A stretch of DNA of 64,000 nucleotides from positions 62,001-126,000 of the forward strand of contig JAZAQT010000537.1 in the NCBI GenBank assembly GCA_036417435.1. Reading direction: 5' to 3'. The notes beneath the pieces are model-generated. The model worked only from the letters and a program-made list of their open reading frames with translations, was not told the origin of the DNA and did no database searches. Source of the stretch: Inia geoffrensis. Lineage: Eukaryota > Chordata > Mammalia > Artiodactyla > Iniidae. The position numbers and the translations under genes are program-made. Positions 9,879-23,052 of the stretch are shown here, piece by piece; the stretch's first letter is position 1; each line of letters begins with the position of its first letter.

Positions 9879-10300
9879 ATGGGTGGAGCAGTAGATGATC
9901 TCACTAATCCCTGCCAATTAGAGGCAGCAAGACACATATTCCAGGATATCACACTTTTGTCTGCCATCGAAATATGGATACTGAGGAAGCTAGTACACAA
10001 AGGAAACACAGGTTCACAAAGGGAAGAAAGAAGCCTGGAGTTCCCTGAGGGGGAAATTGGAGACTGGGGAGGGTTAAGTAGGAGGTCGGGATTCACAGAA
10101 ACTCGCTTAACGCTTAACGTATCAAACAGTGCTCATCAAGAGGGACCCACCCGAAAGCACAGGGAACGCTACAAAACATTCCTCAAGAAAAGAAGAGTGC
10201 AAAGCATCCGAAACCCTAAGGGTATAGCTACGTGTATAATTGCACCAAGTGGCCGGAGAACACAAACAGACGCAACATTGCATATGAACTAGGCTGAAAG
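9410..10300 (+). mobile_element. L1 3'-end remnant, C/A junction type
   Basis: L1 segment spanning the C/A anchor at 9879. After the anchor the A-type sequence is more diverged: 'cacacttttgtctgccatcg' replaces 'cacttatgtgtgcagtctac', and the end reads 'cattgcatatgaactagg', so the TATATAA found in B/C/D is lost. Confidence 0.78.
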
Positions 10301-11567
10301 GGAAAAGTACTGTACAATGACAAGGCAAGTAAGGGGTTAAGCAATGCCTACTCTGTTACCTCAGGCCTCTGTGATGTCGTTACCACGGTAAGGGTCCTGG
10401 AGCCTCGGCAGGCTTGGGTCCCACAGCCGGAGCATGCTGCTGCTGAGGCAGCAAGGGAGCAGGACGTGCCACCTGACAAGCGGCACCTCGGACCGCTATT
10501 GCCCATTCTCCCCTGCGTGGTACCACAATCTCCCGATCCAACGCGGCCCTTCTACAGTTAAGCGAAGCCTGGTGCACCCAAATGAGGGTGGAGCAGCTGA
10601 GAGGGGAACGCGGTGAAGAAATCGGATCTCCACAGCTCCTGCTAGGCAGGTTCCCACCTCCAGCTCTCTTCATTAGAGTCGCCCCACCTGCGAACCACGG
10701 CACCCTCCGCATAGCCCACTTGCAAGGCTTGCGATATGCCTGGGATGGGGCAGTGCAGGTGAAGGGGCAGTGGGTGAGCATACACAAGCCCAGAGGTGTG
10801 TGTTTAGCCACGTTCGCCTCCCCATTGCCAATCCAACAGCGGGACCCCCGCTAACGCTTTCTTTCCCCAGGTTACAAGAGACGACACGGAGTAGTGCTGC
10901 CGCCTCGTGGCACACTGCCGTAACAACCTTACCAACTGTGCTGAAAAGCACCTATCCTTCACAAGGCCTAGAGCCTGCCCCTTTGCAAACACAACCCTGC
11001 CCTCAAGACAGATCCTGGGCTAGGTAATCTGAAATGAATCCAAATCAGGCTCGACCCTCAGGCAGAAACCCTTCAAGACCTCAGTGGTACTCACACGCGT
11101 TTCAGAAAACAGCACATTCAAATGAAAAGATGCTTAGGATCTCTCATGATTAGAGAGTGAAAAGAAAGCTAGATGAGGGGTTCCCTGGCTGCAATCCTCC
11201 TAAACCGTAAAATCTTAAGTGCTCTAGAGGGCATGCCACAAAGTGAAGCAAGCTATTGATGTTGGTGGGATTGTAAACTGGTAACAGACGGTATGAGGAT
11301 CAGTAGGCACATTCCTTACCACACTAAACACTGGAGGTACCACGAGATTCGGCAACAATGCTGCAGGTCGTATAACCAGAGATTAGCATCATTGGAAGGA
11401 AACACTTGCACCCCAGCAGCCGTTGTGGTACCCCTGACCACAGCCAAGACATACAAACTAACGAACTGTCGCGCGAGGGGTGAAGGGAGAAAGATGTTCC
11501 ACTACCCACACACCCTCGACTACCACTCAGCCATAGAATAAAATGAACTCATAGTGTTTGCAGCAGC
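9879..11567 (+). repeat. Monomer 7, type A (1689 bp)
   Basis: A1 subtype (TGA in 'gctattgatg'). Private: 'ggggaacgcgg' near 10607 and 'gatgcttagg' near 11130. Confidence 0.92.
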
Positions 11568-13188
11568 ATGGGTGGAGCACTAAATGATCTCACTAACTCT
11601 GGTCAATTAGAGGCAGCGAGACACATATCCCCGCATATCACTTATGTGTGCAGTCTACCTAGGGACACAAAGGAAGCTAGGAAAGAAAGGAAACACAGGT
11701 TCACAAAGGGAGGAAAGAAGCGAGGAGTTCGAACAGGGGGAGATTGGAGACCGGGGAAGGGTGAATAACGAGAGTGGGATTCACAGAAAAACATCTAACC
11801 TATCAAAAAGTGCTCATCAAGGGCGACTCACCCGAAAGAACATGGGACGCTACAGAATATTCCTCGATAAACTAACAGGGCAAAGAATCCGAAACCCGAC
11901 AGGTAGAGCTACGTTTGAAATTGCATCAAGGGGCTGTAGAGCTGAAAGAGACGCAACATTGTATATAAATTCTGCTGAAAGGAAAAACAACTGTTCAATG
12001 ACAAGGCAAGTAAGGGCTTAAGAAATGCCCACATTCTTACCTCAGGTCTCTGTGACGTCGGCTGGTGTCAGACCCCTGGAGCCTCAGCAGGCCTGTGTCC
12101 CGCGGCTGGAGGATGCTGCTGCTGTTCTCCCGTGCGTGGTACGAAAATCTCCTGATCCAACATGGCCCTCCTAGAGGTAAGCACAGCCGGATGCACCCAA
12201 ATGATGGTGGAAGAGCTGAGAGGGAAAGGCTGTGAAGAAACCGGATCTCCACAGCTCCTGCTAGGCAAGTTCCCACCACCAGCTCACTTCATTAGCGTCG
12301 CCGCACCTGCGAACCACGGCACCCTCTGAGTAGCCCACTTGCAAGGCTTGCGATATGCCTGGGGTGGGGCAGTGCAGGTGAAGGGGCAGGAGGTGAGCCT
12401 ACAAAAGGCCAGGTGTGTGTGTTTAGCCACGTTCGACTCCCCATGTCCAATCCAACACCGGGAACCCCGCTAAGGCTTTCTTTCCCCACGTTCGCAGAGA
12501 CGGCACGGTGCAGTGCTGCCGCCTCGTGGCACGCTGCCGTAACAATCTTACCAACTGTGCTGAAGGGCACCTATCATCCACAAGGCCTACGGCCTGCGGC
12601 TTTGGAGACACAACCCTGCCCTCAAGAAATATCCTGGGCTAGGTCATCTGAAACAAATTCAAATCAGGCCCGACATTGAGGCAGGAACCTTTCCAGAACT
12701 CAGTGGTACTCACCCGCGCGTTTTAGAAAACAGCACATTCAAAAGAAAAGATGCTCAGGATCTGTCCTGATTAGAGAGTGCAAAGAAAGCTAGACGAGGT
12801 GTTCCCTGGCTGCAGTCCTCTCAAACGCTAAAAGCGTAAGTGCTCAAGAGGGCATGCCAAAAAGAGAAGCCAGCTATTGCTGTCGGTGGGATTGTAAATC
12901 GCTAACAGCCGGTAAGGGGAAGAGTAGGCAAATTCCTTACCAAACTAAACACTGTAGGCACCACGAGATTCAGCCACCCCACTGCAGGTCGTATAACCAG
13001 AGACTAGCATCATTGGAAGGAAGCACTTGCACCCAAGCAGTCCTTATCGTTCCCATGACCGCGGCCAAGACATAGGAACGAACGGAATGGGGAGCGAGGG
13101 GTGAATGGAGAAAGATGTTCTGCTACCTACGCACCCTCGACCACCACTCAGCCACAGAACAAAATGAACCCATACTCGTTGCAGCAGC
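11568..13188 (+). repeat. Monomer 8, type B (1621 bp)
   Basis: Standard B with 'gtggaagagctgag' (monomer 5 has 'gtggaacagctgag') and 'ggggaagagtagg'. Confidence 0.92.
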
Positions 13189-14807
13189 ATGGGTGGAGCA
13201 CGAAATGATCTCACTAATTCTGGTCAATTAGAGGCAGCATGACACATATCCCCGGATATCACTTATGTGTGCATTCTACCTAGAGATACAAAGGAAGCTA
13301 GTAAAGAAAGGAAACACAGGTTCACAAAGGGAAGAAAGAAGCGAGGAGTTCCCACAGGGGGAGGTTGGAGACCGGGGAAGGGTGAATTAGGAGATTGGGA
13401 TTAACAGAAACACACTCAAAATATCAAAAAGTGCTCAACAAGGGCGACTCAACCGAAAGCACATGGGACACTACAAAATATTCCTCGATAAACAAACAGG
13501 GCAAAGAATCCGAAACCCTACAGGTACAGCTACGTTCATAATTGCATCACGTGGCTGTAGAACTCAAAGAGACGGAGCATTGTATATAAACTACGCTGAA
13601 CGAGGAAAGGACTGTTCAATGACAAGGCAAGTAAGGGCTTAAGAAATGCCCACTTTCTTACCTTAGGCCACTGGGACGTCGGCTGGTGTCACGACCCTGA
13701 AGCCTCAGCAGGCCTGTGTCCCGAGGCTGGAGGATGCTGCTGCTGTTCTCCCCTGCGAGGTACGAAAATCGCACGATCCAACATTGCCCTCCTACAGGTA
13801 AGCACAGCCTGGTGCACCCAGATGATGGTGGAACAGCTGAGAGGGAAGGGCTGTGATGAAACCGGATCTCCACAGCTCCTGCCAGCCAAGTTCCCACCTC
13901 CAGCCCACTTCATTAGAGTCGCCCCACCTGCGAAACACGGCACTCTCTGAGTAGCCCACTTGCAAGGCTTGCGATATGCCAAGGATGGAGCAGTGCAGGT
14001 TAAGGGGCAGGAGGTGAGCCTACAAAAGACCAGGTGTGTGTGTTTAGCCGCGTTCGACTCCCCATTTCCAACCCAACACCGGGAACCCCGCTAAGGCTTT
14101 CTTTCCCCACGTTACCAGAGACGACACGGTGCAGTGCGGCCGCCTCGTGGCACACTGCCGTAACAATCTTACCAACTGTGCTGAAGGGCACCTATCAGCC
14201 ACAAGGCCTACGGTCTGCGGTTTTGCAGAAACAACCCTGCCCTCAAGAAATATCCTGGGCTAGGTAATCTGAAACGAATTCAAATCAGGCCCGACCCGTA
14301 GGCAGGAACCTTTCAAAAACTCACTGGTACCCACCTGCATTTTAGAAAACAGCACATTCAAAAGAAAAGATGCTCAGGATCTGTCCTGATTAGAGAGTGC
14401 AAAGAAAGCTAGACGAGGTGTTCCCTGGCTGCTGTCCTCTCGAACCCTAAAAGCGTAAGTGCTCAAGAGGGCATGCCAAAAAGTGAAGCCAGCTATTGCT
14501 GTTGGTGGGGTTGTAAATCGCTAACAGCCGGTATGAGGCACAGTAGGCATATTCCTTACCAAACTAAACACTGGAAGTACCACGAGATTCGGCATCCCCG
14601 CTGCAGGTCGTATAACCAGAGACAAGCATCATTGGAAGGAAGCACTTGCACCCCAGCAGTCATTGTGGTTCCCATGACCGCAGGCAAAACATAGAAATGG
14701 ACGGAATGGGGACCGAAGGGTGAATGGAGAAAGATGTTCTGCTACCTATGCACCCTCGACCACCACTCAGCCACAGAACAAAATGAACCCATACTCGTTG
14801 CAGCAGC
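13189..14807 (+). repeat. Monomer 9, type C (1619 bp)
   Basis: Close sister of monomer 6 in its first half. Private 'gacccgtaggc' near 14295 where relatives read ccctgaggc or cccggaggc. Confidence 0.92.
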
Positions 14808-16496
14808 ATGGGTGGAGCAGTAGATGATCTCACTAATCCCGGCCAATTAGAGGCAGCAAGACACATATTCCAGGATATCACACTTTTGTCTGCCATCGAA
14901 ATATGGATACTGAGGAAGCTAGTACACAAAGGAAACACAGGTTCACAAAGGGAAGAAAGAAGCCTGGAGTTCCCTGAGGGGGAAATTGGAGACTGGGGAG
15001 GGTTAAGTAGGAGGTCGGGATTCACAGAAACTCGCTTAACGCTTAACGTATCAAACAGTGCTCATCAAGAGGGACCCACCCGAAAGCACAGGGAACGCTA
15101 CAAAACATTCCTCAAGAAAAGAAGAGTGCAAAGCATCCGAAACCCTAAGGGTATAGCTACGTGTATAATTGCACCAAGTGGCCGGAGAACACAAACAGAC
15201 GCAACATTGCATATGAACTAGGCTGAAAGGGAAAAGTACTGTACAATGACAAGGCAAGTAAGGGGTTAAGCAATGCCTACTCTGTTACCTCAGGCCTCTG
15301 TGATGTCGTTACCACGGTAAGGGTCCTGGAGCCTCGGCAGGCTTGGGTCCCACAGCCGGAGCATGCTGCTGCTGAGGCAGCAAGGGAGCAGGACGTGCCA
15401 CCTGACAAGCGGCACCTCGGACCGCTATTGCCCATTCTCCCCTGCGTGGTACCACAATCTCCCGATCCAACGCGGCCCTTCTACAGTTAAGCGAAGCCTG
15501 GTGCACCCAAATGAGGGTGGAGCAGCTGAGAGGGGAGCGCGGTGAAGAAATCGGATCTCCACAGCTCCTGCTAGGCAGGTTCCCACCTCCAGCTCTCTTC
15601 ATTAGAGTCGCCCCACCTGCGAACCACGGCACCCTCCGCATAGCCCACTTGCAAGGCTTGCGATATGCCTGGGATGGGGCAGTGCAGGTGAAGGGGCAGT
15701 GGGTGAGCATACACAAGCCCAGAGGTGTGTGTTTAGCCACGTTCGCCTCCCCATTGCCAATCCAACAGCGGGACCCCCGCTAACGCTTTCTTTCCCCAGG
15801 TTACAAGAGACGACACGGAGTAGTGCTGCCGCCTCGTGGCACACTGCCGTAACAACCTTACCAACTGTGCTGAAAAGCACCTATCCTTCACAAGGCCTAG
15901 AGCCTGCCCCTTTGCAAACACAACCCTGCCCTCAAGACAGATCCTGGGCTAGGTAATCTGAAATGAATCCAAATCAGGCTCGACCCTCAGGCAGAAACCC
16001 TTCAAGACCTCAGTGGTACTCACACGCGTTTCAGAAAACAGCACATTCAAATGAAAAGATGCTCAGGATCTCTCATGATTAGAGAGTGAAAAGAAAGCTA
16101 GATGAGGGGTTCCCTGGCTGCAATCCTCCTAAACCGTAAAATCTTAAGTGCTCTAGAGGGCATGCCACAAAGTGAAGCAAGCTATTGATGTTGGTGGGAT
16201 TGTAAACTGGTAACAGACGGTATGAGGATCAGTAGGCACATTCCTTACCACACTAAACACTGGAGGTACCACGAGATTCGGCAACAATGCTGCAGGTCGT
16301 ATAACCAGAGATTAGCATCATTGGAAGGAAACACTTGCACCCCAGCAGCCGTTGTGGTACCCCTGACCACAGCCAAGACATACAAACTAACGAACTGTCG
16401 CGCGAGGGGTGAAGGGAGAAAGATGTTCCACTACCCACACACCCTCGACTACCACTCAGCCATAGAATAAAATGAACTCATAGTGTTTGCAGCAGC
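14808..16496 (+). repeat. Monomer 10, type A (1689 bp)
   Basis: A1 subtype in its body, but 'aatcccggccaatt' after the anchor resembles the A monomers of units 5-8. Confidence 0.92.
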
Positions 16497-18117
16497 ATGG
16501 GTGGAGCACTAAATGATCTCACTAACTCTGGTCAATTAGAGGCAGCGAGACACATATCCCCGCATATCACTTATGTGTGCAGTCTACCTAGGGACACAAA
16601 GGAAGCTAGGAAAGAAAGGAAACACAGGTTCACAAAGGGAGGAAAGAAGCGAGGAGTTCGAACAGGGGGAGATTGGAGACCGGGGAAGGGTGAATAACGA
16701 GAGTGGGATTCACAGAAAAACATCTAACCTATCAAAAAGTGCTCATCAAGGGCGACTCACCCGAAAGAACATGGGACGCTACAGAATATTCCTCGATAAA
16801 CTAACAGGGCAAAGAATCCGAAACCCGACAGGTAGAGCTACGTTTGAAATTGCATCAAGGGGCTGTAGAGCTGAAAGAGACGCAACATTGTATATAAATT
16901 CTGCTGAAAGGAAAAACAACTGTTCAATGACAAGGCAAGTAAGGGCTTAAGAAATGCCCACATTCTTACCTCAGGTCTCTGTGACGTCGGCTGGTGTCAG
17001 ACCCCTGGAGCCTCAGCAGGCCTGTGTCCCGCGGCTGGAGGATGCTGCTGCTGTTCTCCCGTGCGTGGTACGAAAATCTCCTGATCCAACATGGCCCTCC
17101 TAGAGGTAAGCACAGCCGGATGCACCCAAATGATGGTGGAAGAGCTGAGAGGGAAAGGCTGTGAAGAAACCGGATCTCCACAGCTCCTGCTAGGCAAGTT
17201 CCCACCACCAGCTCACTTCATTAGCGTCGCCGCACCTGCGAACCACGGCACCCTCTGAGTAGCCCACTTGCAAGGCTTGCGATATGCCTGGGGTGGGGCA
17301 GTGCAGGTGAAGGGGCAGGAGGTGAGCCTACAAAAGGCCAGGTGTGTGTGTTTAGCCACGTTCGACTCCCCATGTCCAATCCAACACCGGGAACCCCGCT
17401 AAGGCTTTCTTTCCCCACGTTCGCAGAGACGGCACGGTGCAGTGCTGCCGCCTCGTGGCACGCTGCCGTAACAATCTTACCAACTGTGCTGAAGGGCACC
17501 TATCATCCACAAGGCCTACGGCCTGCGGCTTTGGAGACACAACCCTGCCCTCAAGAAATATCCTGGGCTAGGTCATCTGAAACAAATTCAAATCAGGCCC
17601 GACATTGAGGCAGGAACCTTTCCAGAACTCAGTGGTACTCACCCGCGCGTTTTAGAAAACAGCACATTCAAAAGAAAAGATGCTCAGGATCTGTCCTGAT
17701 TAGAGAGTGCAAAGAAAGCTAGACGAGGTGTTCCCTGGCTGCAGTCCTCTCAAACGCTAAAAGCGTAAGTGCTCAAGAGGGCATGCCAAAAAGAGAAGCC
17801 AGCTATTGCTGTCGGTGGGATTGTAAATCGCTAACAGCCGGTAAGGGGAACAGTAGGCAAATTCCTTACCAAACTAAACACTGTAGGCACCACGAGATTC
17901 AGCCACCCCACTGCAGGTCGTATAACCAGAGACTAGCATCATTGGAAGGAAGCACTTGCACCCAAGCAGTCCTTATCGTTCCCATGACCGCGGCCAAGAC
18001 ATAGGAACGAACGGAATGGGGAGCGAGGGGTGAATGGAGAAAGATGTTCTGCTACCTACGCACCCTCGACCACCACTCAGCCACAGAACAAAATGAACCC
18101 ATACTCGTTGCAGCAGC
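16497..18117 (+). repeat. Monomer 11, type B (1621 bp)
   Basis: Standard B. Has 'ggggaacagtagg' near 17846, the state shared by all later B copies, against 'ggggaagagtagg' in monomers 2, 5 and 8. Confidence 0.92.
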
Positions 18118-19736
18118 ATGGGTGGAGCACGAAATGATCTCACTAATTCTGGTCAATTAGAGGCAGCAAGACACATATCCCCGGATATCACTTATGTGTG
18201 CATTCTACCTAGAGATACAAAGGAAGCTAGTAAAGAAAGGAAACACAGGTTCACAAAGGGAAGAAAGAAGCGAGGAGTTCCCACAGGGGGAGGTTGGAGA
18301 CCGGGGAAGGGTGAATTAGGAGATTGGGATTAACAGAAACACACTCAAAATATCAAAAAGTGCTCAAAAAGGGCGACTCAACCGAAAGCACATGGGACAC
18401 TACAAAATATTCCTCGATAAACAAACAGGGCAAAGAATCCGAAACCCTACAGGTACAGCTACGTTCATAATTGCATCACGTGGCTGTAGAACTCAAAGAG
18501 ACGGAGCATTGTATATAAACTACGCTGAACGAGGAAAGGACTGTTCAATGACAAGGCAAGTAAGGGCTTAAGAAATGCCCACTTTCTTACCTTAGGCCAC
18601 TGGGACGTCGGCTGGTGTCACGACCCTGAAGCCTCAGCAGGCCTGTGTCCCGAGGCTGGAGGATGCTGCTGCTGTTCTCCCCTGCGAGGTACGAAAATCG
18701 CACGATCCAACATTGCCCTCCTACAGGTAAGCACAGCCTGGTGCACCCAGATGATGGTGGAACAGCTGAGAGGGAAGGGCTGTGATGAAACCGGATCTCC
18801 ACAGCTCCTGCCAGCCAAGTTCCCACCTCCAGCCCACTTCATTAGAGTCGCCCCACCTGCGAACCACGGCACTCTCTGAGTAGCCCACTTGCAAGGCTTG
18901 CGATATGCCAAGGATGGAGCAGTGCAGGTTAAGGGGCAGGAGGTGAGCCTACAAAAGACCAGGTGTGTGTGTTTAGCCGCGTTCGACTCCCCATTTCCAA
19001 CCCAACACCGGGAACCCCGCTAAGGCTTTCTTTCCCCACGTTACCAGAGACGACACGGTGCAGTGCGGCCGCCTCGTGGCACACTGCCGTAACAATCTTA
19101 CCAACTGTGCTGAAGGGCACCTATCATCCACAAGGCCTACGGTCTGCGGTTTTGCAGAAACAACCCTGCCCTCAAGAAATATCCTGGGCTAGGTAATCTG
19201 AAACGAATTCAAATCAGGCCCGACCCTGAGGCAGGAACCTTTCAAAAACTCACTGGTACCCACCTGCATTTTAGAAAACAGCACATTCAAAAGAAAAGAT
19301 GCTCAGGATCTGTCCTGATTAGAGAGTGCAAAGAAAGCTAGACGAGGTGTTCCCTGGCTGCTGTCCTCTCGAACCCTAAAAGCGTAAGTGCTCAAGAGGG
19401 CATGCCAAAAAGTGAAGCCAGCTATTGCTGTTGGTGGGGTTGTAAATCGCTAACAGCCGGTATGAGGCACAGTAGGCATATTCCTTACCAAACTAAACAC
19501 TGGAAGTACCACGAGATTCGGCATCCCCGCTGCACGTCGTATAACCAGAGACAAGCATCATTGGAAGGAAGCACTTGCACCCCAGCAGTCATTGTGGTTC
19601 CCATGACCGCAGGCAAAACATAGAAATGGACGGAATGGGGACCGAAGGGTGAATGGAGAAAGATGTTCTGCTACCTATGCACCCTCGACCACCACTCAGC
19701 CACAGAACAAAATGAACCCATACTCGTTGCAGCAGC
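18118..19736 (+). repeat. Monomer 12, type C (1619 bp)
   Basis: Standard C with private 'gctcaaaaagggc' near 18366 and 'gctgcacgtcg' near 19533. 'catccacaagg' near 19126 is a B/D-like state instead of the usual C 'cagccacaagg'. Confidence 0.92.
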
Positions 19737-21354
19737 ATGGGTGGAGCAGTAGATGATCTCATTAATCCCTGCCAATTAGAGGCAGCAAGACACATATACC
19801 CGGATATCCCTTATGTGTGCAGTCTACATAGGGATACAAAGGAAGTTAGTAAAGAAAGGAAACACAGGTTCACAAAGGGAAGAAAGAAGCGCGGAGTTCT
19901 CAAAGGGGGAGATTGGAGACTGGGGAAGAGTGAATTAGGAGATTGGGATTAACAGAAACACATTTAACATATGAAAAAGTGCTCATCAAGGGCGACTCAC
20001 CCAAAATAACATGGAACTCTACCAAATATTCCTCGATAAGTAACAGGGCAAAGAATCCGAAACCCTACAGGTAGAGCTACGTTCATAATTGCGTCAAGTG
20101 GCTGTAGAACTCAAAGAGACGCAGCATTGTATATAAACTATGCTGAAAGAGAAAAGGACTGTTCAATGACAAGGAAAGTAAGGGGTTACGAAATGGCCAC
20201 TTTTTTACCTCAGGCCTCTGTGACGTCGGCTGGCGTCAGACCCCTGGAGCCTCAGGAGGCCTGTGTCCCGCGGCTGGAGGATGCTGCTGCTGTTCTCCGC
20301 TGCGTGGTACCACAATCTGCCGATCCAACAGGGCCCTCCTACAGGTAAGCACAGCCTGGTGTACCCAAATGATGGTGAAACAGCTGAGAGGGAAGGGCTG
20401 TGAAGAAAGCGGATCTCCACAGCTCCTGCTAGGCAAGTTCCCACCTCCAGCCCACTTCATTAGAGAGGCCCCACCTGCGAACCACGGCACCCTCCGAGTA
20501 GCCCACTTGCAAGGCTTGCGATATGCCTGCGGTGGGGCAGTGCAGGTTAAGGGGCAGGAGGTGAGCCTACAAAAACCGAGGGGCGTGTGTTTAGCCACGT
20601 TCGACTCCCCATTTCCAGTCCAACATCGGGAAGCCCGCTAAGGCTTTCTTTCCCCACGTTACCAGAGACGACACGGAGCAGTGCTGCCATCTCGTGGCAC
20701 ACTGCCGTAACAATCTTACCAACTGTGCTGAAGGGCACCTATCATCCACAAGGCCTACGGCCAGTGGCTTTGAAGACACAACCCAGCCCTCAAGAAATAT
20801 CCTGGGCTAGGGAAACTGAAACGAATTCAAATCACGCCCGACCCTGAGGCAGGAACCTTTCAAGAACTCAGTGGTACTCACCCGCGTTGTAGAAAACAGC
20901 ACATTGAAGAGAAAAGATGCTCAGGATATGTCATGATTAGAGAGTGCAAAGAAAGCTAGACGAGGTGTTCCCTGGCTGCAGTCCTCTCAAACGCTAAAAG
21001 CGTAAGTGCTCAAGAGGGCATGCCAAAAGGAGAAGCCAGCTATTGCTATTGGTGGGAATGTAAATTGCTAACAGTCGGTATGAGGAACACTAGGCATATT
21101 CCTTACCAAACTAAACACTGCAGGTACCACGAGATTCGGCAACCCCGCTGCAGGTCGTATAACCAGACACTAGCATCATTGGAAGAAAGCTCTTGCACCC
21201 CAGCGGTCCTTGCGGTTCCCATGACCGCAGCCAAGACAGAGAAATGAACAGAATGGGGAGCGAGGGGTGAATGGAGAAAGATGTTCTGCTACCTACACAC
21301 CCTCGACTACCACTCAGCCACAGAACAAAATGAACCCATACTCTTTTCAGAAGC
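19737..21354 (+). repeat. Monomer 13, type D (1618 bp)
   Basis: Short-class monomer of a separate lineage: 'cccggatatccc', 'ggttacgaaatggcc', 'tctccgctgcgtgg', 'aaaaaccgaggggcg'. It keeps the donor-like 'ctacaggtaagc' near 20340 and 'ttgtatataaa', and lacks the 60-bp segment. Confidence 0.92.
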
Positions 21355-21760
21355 ATGGGTGCAGCAGTACATGATCTCACTAATTCCGGTCAATTAGAGG
21401 CAGCAAGACACATATTCCAGGATATCCCACTCTTGTCTGCCGCCTAAATACGGATACTAAGGAAGCTAATCCACATAGGAAACAAAGGTTCACAAAGGGA
21501 AGAACGAAGCCTGGAGTTCCCTGAGGGGGAAATTGGAGAACGGGGAAGGGTGAAGTAGGAGGTCGGGATTCACAGAAACACGCTTAACTTATCAAAAAGT
21601 GCTCAAGGGCGACCCACTCTCAATCACAGGGAACGCTACAAAACATTCCTCAATACGCGAAGAGTGCAAAGAAACCGAAACCCTAAGGGTATAGCTACAT
21701 GTATAATTGCATCAAGTGGCTGTAGAACTCAAACAGACGCAACATTGTATATGAACTAGG
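20886..21760 (+). mobile_element. L1 3'-end remnant, D/E junction type
   Basis: L1-like core around the anchor at 21355. 'tattggtgggaatgtaaattg' is the closest match in the window to the expected L1 ORF2 run 'gttggtgggaatgtaaattg', supporting D as a less altered lineage. The core is shorter after the anchor because 'atcaagag'-type bases are missing at 'gctcaagggcgacc'. Confidence 0.8.
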
Positions 21761-23052
21761 CTGAAAGGGAAAAGTACTGTACAATCACAAGGCAAGTAAG
21801 GGGTTAAGAAATGCCTACTCTGTTACCTCAGGTGTCTGTGATGTCGTTACCACGGTAACGCCCCTGGAGCCTAAGCAGGCCTGGGTCCCACGGCAGACCT
21901 GGGTCCCACGGCCGGAGCATGCTGCTGCTGAGGCATCAAGGCAGGAGGACGTGCCACCTGACAAGCGGCACCCCGGACCGCTATTGCCCATTCTCCCCTG
22001 CGTGGTACCCCAATCTCCCGATCCAACGTGGCCCTCCTACAGGTAAGCAAAGCCTGGTGTACCCAAATGAGGGTGGAGCAGCTGAGAGGGAAGAGCGGTG
22101 AAGTAACCGGATCTTCACAGCTCCTGCTAGGCAGGTTCCCACCTCCAGGCATCTTCATTAGAGTCGCCCCACCTGCGAACCACGGCACCCTCCGAATGGC
22201 CCACTTGCAAGGCTTGCGATATGTCTGTGGTGGGGCAGTGCAGGTTAAGGGGCAGGAGGTGAGCATACACAAGCCCAGAGGTGTGTGTTTAGCCACGTTC
22301 GTCTACCCATTTCCAATCCAACACCGGGAACCCCTCTAAGACTTTCTTTCCCCAAGTTACCAGAGACGACACGGAGTAGTGCTGCCGCCATGTGGCACAC
22401 TGCCGTAACAACCTTACCAACTGTGCCGAAGGGCAACTGTCATTCACAAGGCCTAGAGCATGCGGCTTTGAAAACACAACCCTGCCCTCAGGAAATATCC
22501 TGGGCTAGGCAATCTGAAATGAATCCACATCAGGCCCGACTCTCAGGCAGAAACCTTACAAGACCTCAGTGGTAGTCACCCGCGTTTTAGAAAACAGCAC
22601 ATTCAAATGAAAAGATGCTCAAGGTCTCTCATGATTAGAGACTGAAAAGAAAGCTAGACGAGTTGATCCCTGGCTGAAGTCCTCTCAAACCCTAAAATTT
22701 TAAGTGCTCAAGAGGGCAGGCCACAAAGTGAAGCCAGCTATTGCTGTTGGTGGGATTGTAAATTTGTAACAGCCGGTATGAGGATCAGTAGGCACATTCC
22801 TTACCAAACTAAACACTGGAGGTACCACGAGATTCGGCAACCCCGCTGCAGGTCGTATAACCAGACACTAGCATCATTGGAAGGAAGCTCTTGCACCCCA
22901 GCAGTCGTTGTGGTACCCTTGACCACAGCCAAGACATACAAACGAACGAACTGTCGAGCGAGGGGTGAAGGGAGAAAGATGTTCCGCTACCTACACACGC
23001 TCGACTACCACGCAGCCATAGAACAAAATGCACTCATAGTATTTGCAGCAGC
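21355..23052 (+). repeat. Monomer 14, type E (1698 bp)
   Basis: Long-class monomer related to A: it has the 60-bp segment (21931-21990) plus a private 18-bp tandem duplication (21880-21915). Unlike A it keeps donor-like 'ctacaggtaagc' near 22037, and its acceptor tract reads 'ttccccaagtt', without the CAG. It holds the best-preserved ORF2-like frame (22778-23068). Confidence 0.92.
21880..21915. repeat. 18-bp tandem duplication in monomer E
   Basis: 'cctgggtcccacggcaga' is followed immediately by 'cctgggtcccacggccgg'. Present only in E monomers (also 58007-58042). It is a useful marker of the E lineage. Confidence 0.9.

Larger units (their letters stand above)
9879..14807 (+). repeat. HOR unit 3 (A-B-C), 4929 bp
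   Basis: Monomers 7-9. Its C monomer shares 'gcagcatgacac' and 'gcgaaacacgg' with the C of unit 2, so units 2 and 3 are close relatives in their C part. Confidence 0.92.
14808..19736 (+). repeat. HOR unit 4 (A-B-C), 4929 bp
   Basis: Monomers 10-12. It directly precedes the first D-E-F block. It lies at the same 36,127-bp offset from unit 50935-55863 as the two D-E-F blocks do, but that pair is visibly more diverged than the D-E-F pair. Confidence 0.92.
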
